Source of the DNA: G963663315 sp965204925
Lineage (GTDB): Bacteria; Pseudomonadota; Gammaproteobacteria; Arenicellales; Poriferihabitantaceae
Reading direction: 5' to 3'
Assembly: GCA_965204925.1 (NCBI GenBank)
Contig: OZ242021.1
Location: 2,294,001 to 2,358,000, forward strand
Length of the DNA: 64,000 nucleotides
Below the pieces are notes generated by a model that ran no database searches, was not told the origin of the DNA, and saw only the letters and a program-made list of their open reading frames with translations. A program made the position numbers and the translations under genes. The stretch's first letter is position 1; each line of letters opens with the position of its first letter. Of the stretch, positions 63,371 to 64,000 are shown piece after piece.

Positions 63371-64000
63371 ATGCGACAAATACTTGCGACACTTGGTTTG
63401 ATGATTGTTTCGTTGACCCATGCTCATGCGGGAATTGATGACGCCATCAATTCCGCAACGGCGCCTGTTGCCGAGTTCATCGGCCGGGTGGTCTTTTTCA
63501 AAATTCCGATTTTCGGCGCCCAGCTGCCGGTAGTCGTTTTGTGGCTGGTGGTCGGAGCCGTATTTTTTACATTTTACATGGGTTTTATCAATCTCCGCGG
63601 ATTCAGGCACGCGATTTCGCTCGCCAAAGGGGATTATGCCGACCCGAACAGCAAGGGTGAGGTTTCCCATTTCCAGGCGCTGGCTACAGCCGTTTCCGGG
63701 ACTGTCGGTATCGGTAATATCGGCGGCGTGGCGGTTGCCGTTACTGTAGGTGGCCCCGGGGCGACGTTCTGGTTGATTCTGGCCGGTTTCCTGGGGATGT
63801 CGACCAAGTTTGTCGAATGTACTCTGGGTGTTAAATATCGGCAGGAATTCAAGGACGGACATGTGTCCGGCGGCCCGATGTATTATTTGAGGAAAGGGTT
63901 TTCCGATCGGGGAATGGAAGGGTTCGGCAAGTTCATGGGTACGTTCTATGCCATTGGCATCTTTATCGGCGCTTTGGGGATCGGCAATATGTTCCAGTCG
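63371..64000 (+). CDS. Sodium:alanine/glycine symporter (AGCS family), 3' end outside the window
   Basis: Open frame from the ATG at 63371 to the window edge, 210 codons. A signal-like first segment ends near HAHAG. The AGCS family pattern follows: FFTFYMGFINLRGFRHA, ALATAVSGTVGIGNIGGVAVA and FLGMSTKFVECTLGVKYR, with several membrane helices. It imports small neutral amino acids with sodium. A GAGGAAAC site precedes the start. Truncated by the window, not by mutation. Confidence 0.9.
   Translation, partial: MRQILATLGLMIVSLTHAHAGIDDAINSATAPVAEFIGRVVFFKIPIFGAQLPVVVLWLVVGAVFFTFYMGFINLRGFRHAISLAKGDYADPNSKGEVSHFQALATAVSGTVGIGNIGGVAVAVTVGGPGATFWLILAGFLGMSTKFVECTLGVKYRQEFKDGHVSGGPMYYLRKGFSDRGMEGFGKFMGTFYAIGIFIGALGIGNMFQS

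Noticed and set aside
1..64000. CRISPR array, rRNA or tRNA genes
   Set aside because: No regularly spaced repeats and no recognisable RNA gene cores were noticed, although a covariance search was not possible.

Overview
The window is about 64 kb of a proteobacterial chromosome, most likely gammaproteobacterial. This is inferred from gene content only; no rRNA, tRNA or other marker lies inside it. Genes are dense, many neighbours overlap by 4 bp, and GTG/TTG starts are frequent. The genome is rich in genes for amino acids and methylated one-carbon compounds: an Aap-type amino acid ABC importer, the glycine cleavage system with lipoyl synthase, a DmdA-like demethylase, an MttB-family protein and a dimethylglycine/sarcosine dehydrogenase-like flavoprotein. 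With a stand-alone ATP sulfurylase, cobalamin genes and decaying defence genes, this fits a marine or host-associated heterotroph.

Layout. 10-4266 (-): aapJQMP with a terminator hairpin between aapJ and aapQ. 4378-9889 (-): gcvT-gcvH-gcvP-lipA. 10237-11814 (+): an AAA-ATPase-like/PD-(D/E)XK protein. 12091-19052 (-): a broken defence-type cluster (SNF2-family helicase, DUF1156-type methylase, DUF499-type ATPase) in which two out-of-frame deletion junctions fuse neighbouring genes. 19162-27149 (-): a tight seven-gene catabolic operon, sat-aminotransferase-unknown-hydroxyacid oxidase-TPP enzyme-transthyretin-like-DmdA-like. 27210-32541: DAHP synthase (-), diverging from the MttB-family protein and a DMGDH-like flavoprotein (+). 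32657-35547 (+): glycine-zipper protein, small exported protein and a two-component system.

35548-44917 is an accessory island with many lesions: a subtilase remnant, a four-gene operon ending in an exonuclease-fold/J-domain protein (first gene frameshifted at a G6 run), a truncated sel1 copy, a gene frameshifted by a 13-bp tandem duplication, an internally deleted tcmP, a DUF5131 gene frameshifted at a C6 run, and an intact Sel1-repeat gene. 45095-50201: cobalamin genes (CbiX-type chelatase; diverging chelatase AAA/VWA protein, cobO, cobB).

50212-61927 is the most interesting part: a TauABC-like ABC importer divergent from a five-component soluble diiron monooxygenase (no reductase gene in the window), then a triple RidA-domain protein and a polysaccharide-deacetylase-family hydrolase. 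Converging on these are hypA and two adjacent ureohydrolases, one with all six metal ligands and one that has lost most of them. The arrangement resembles nickel-dependent heteromeric ureohydrolases acting on guanidino or biguanide compounds. An Lrp/AsnC regulator, a universal stress protein and the 5' part of an AGCS sodium:amino acid symporter complete the window.
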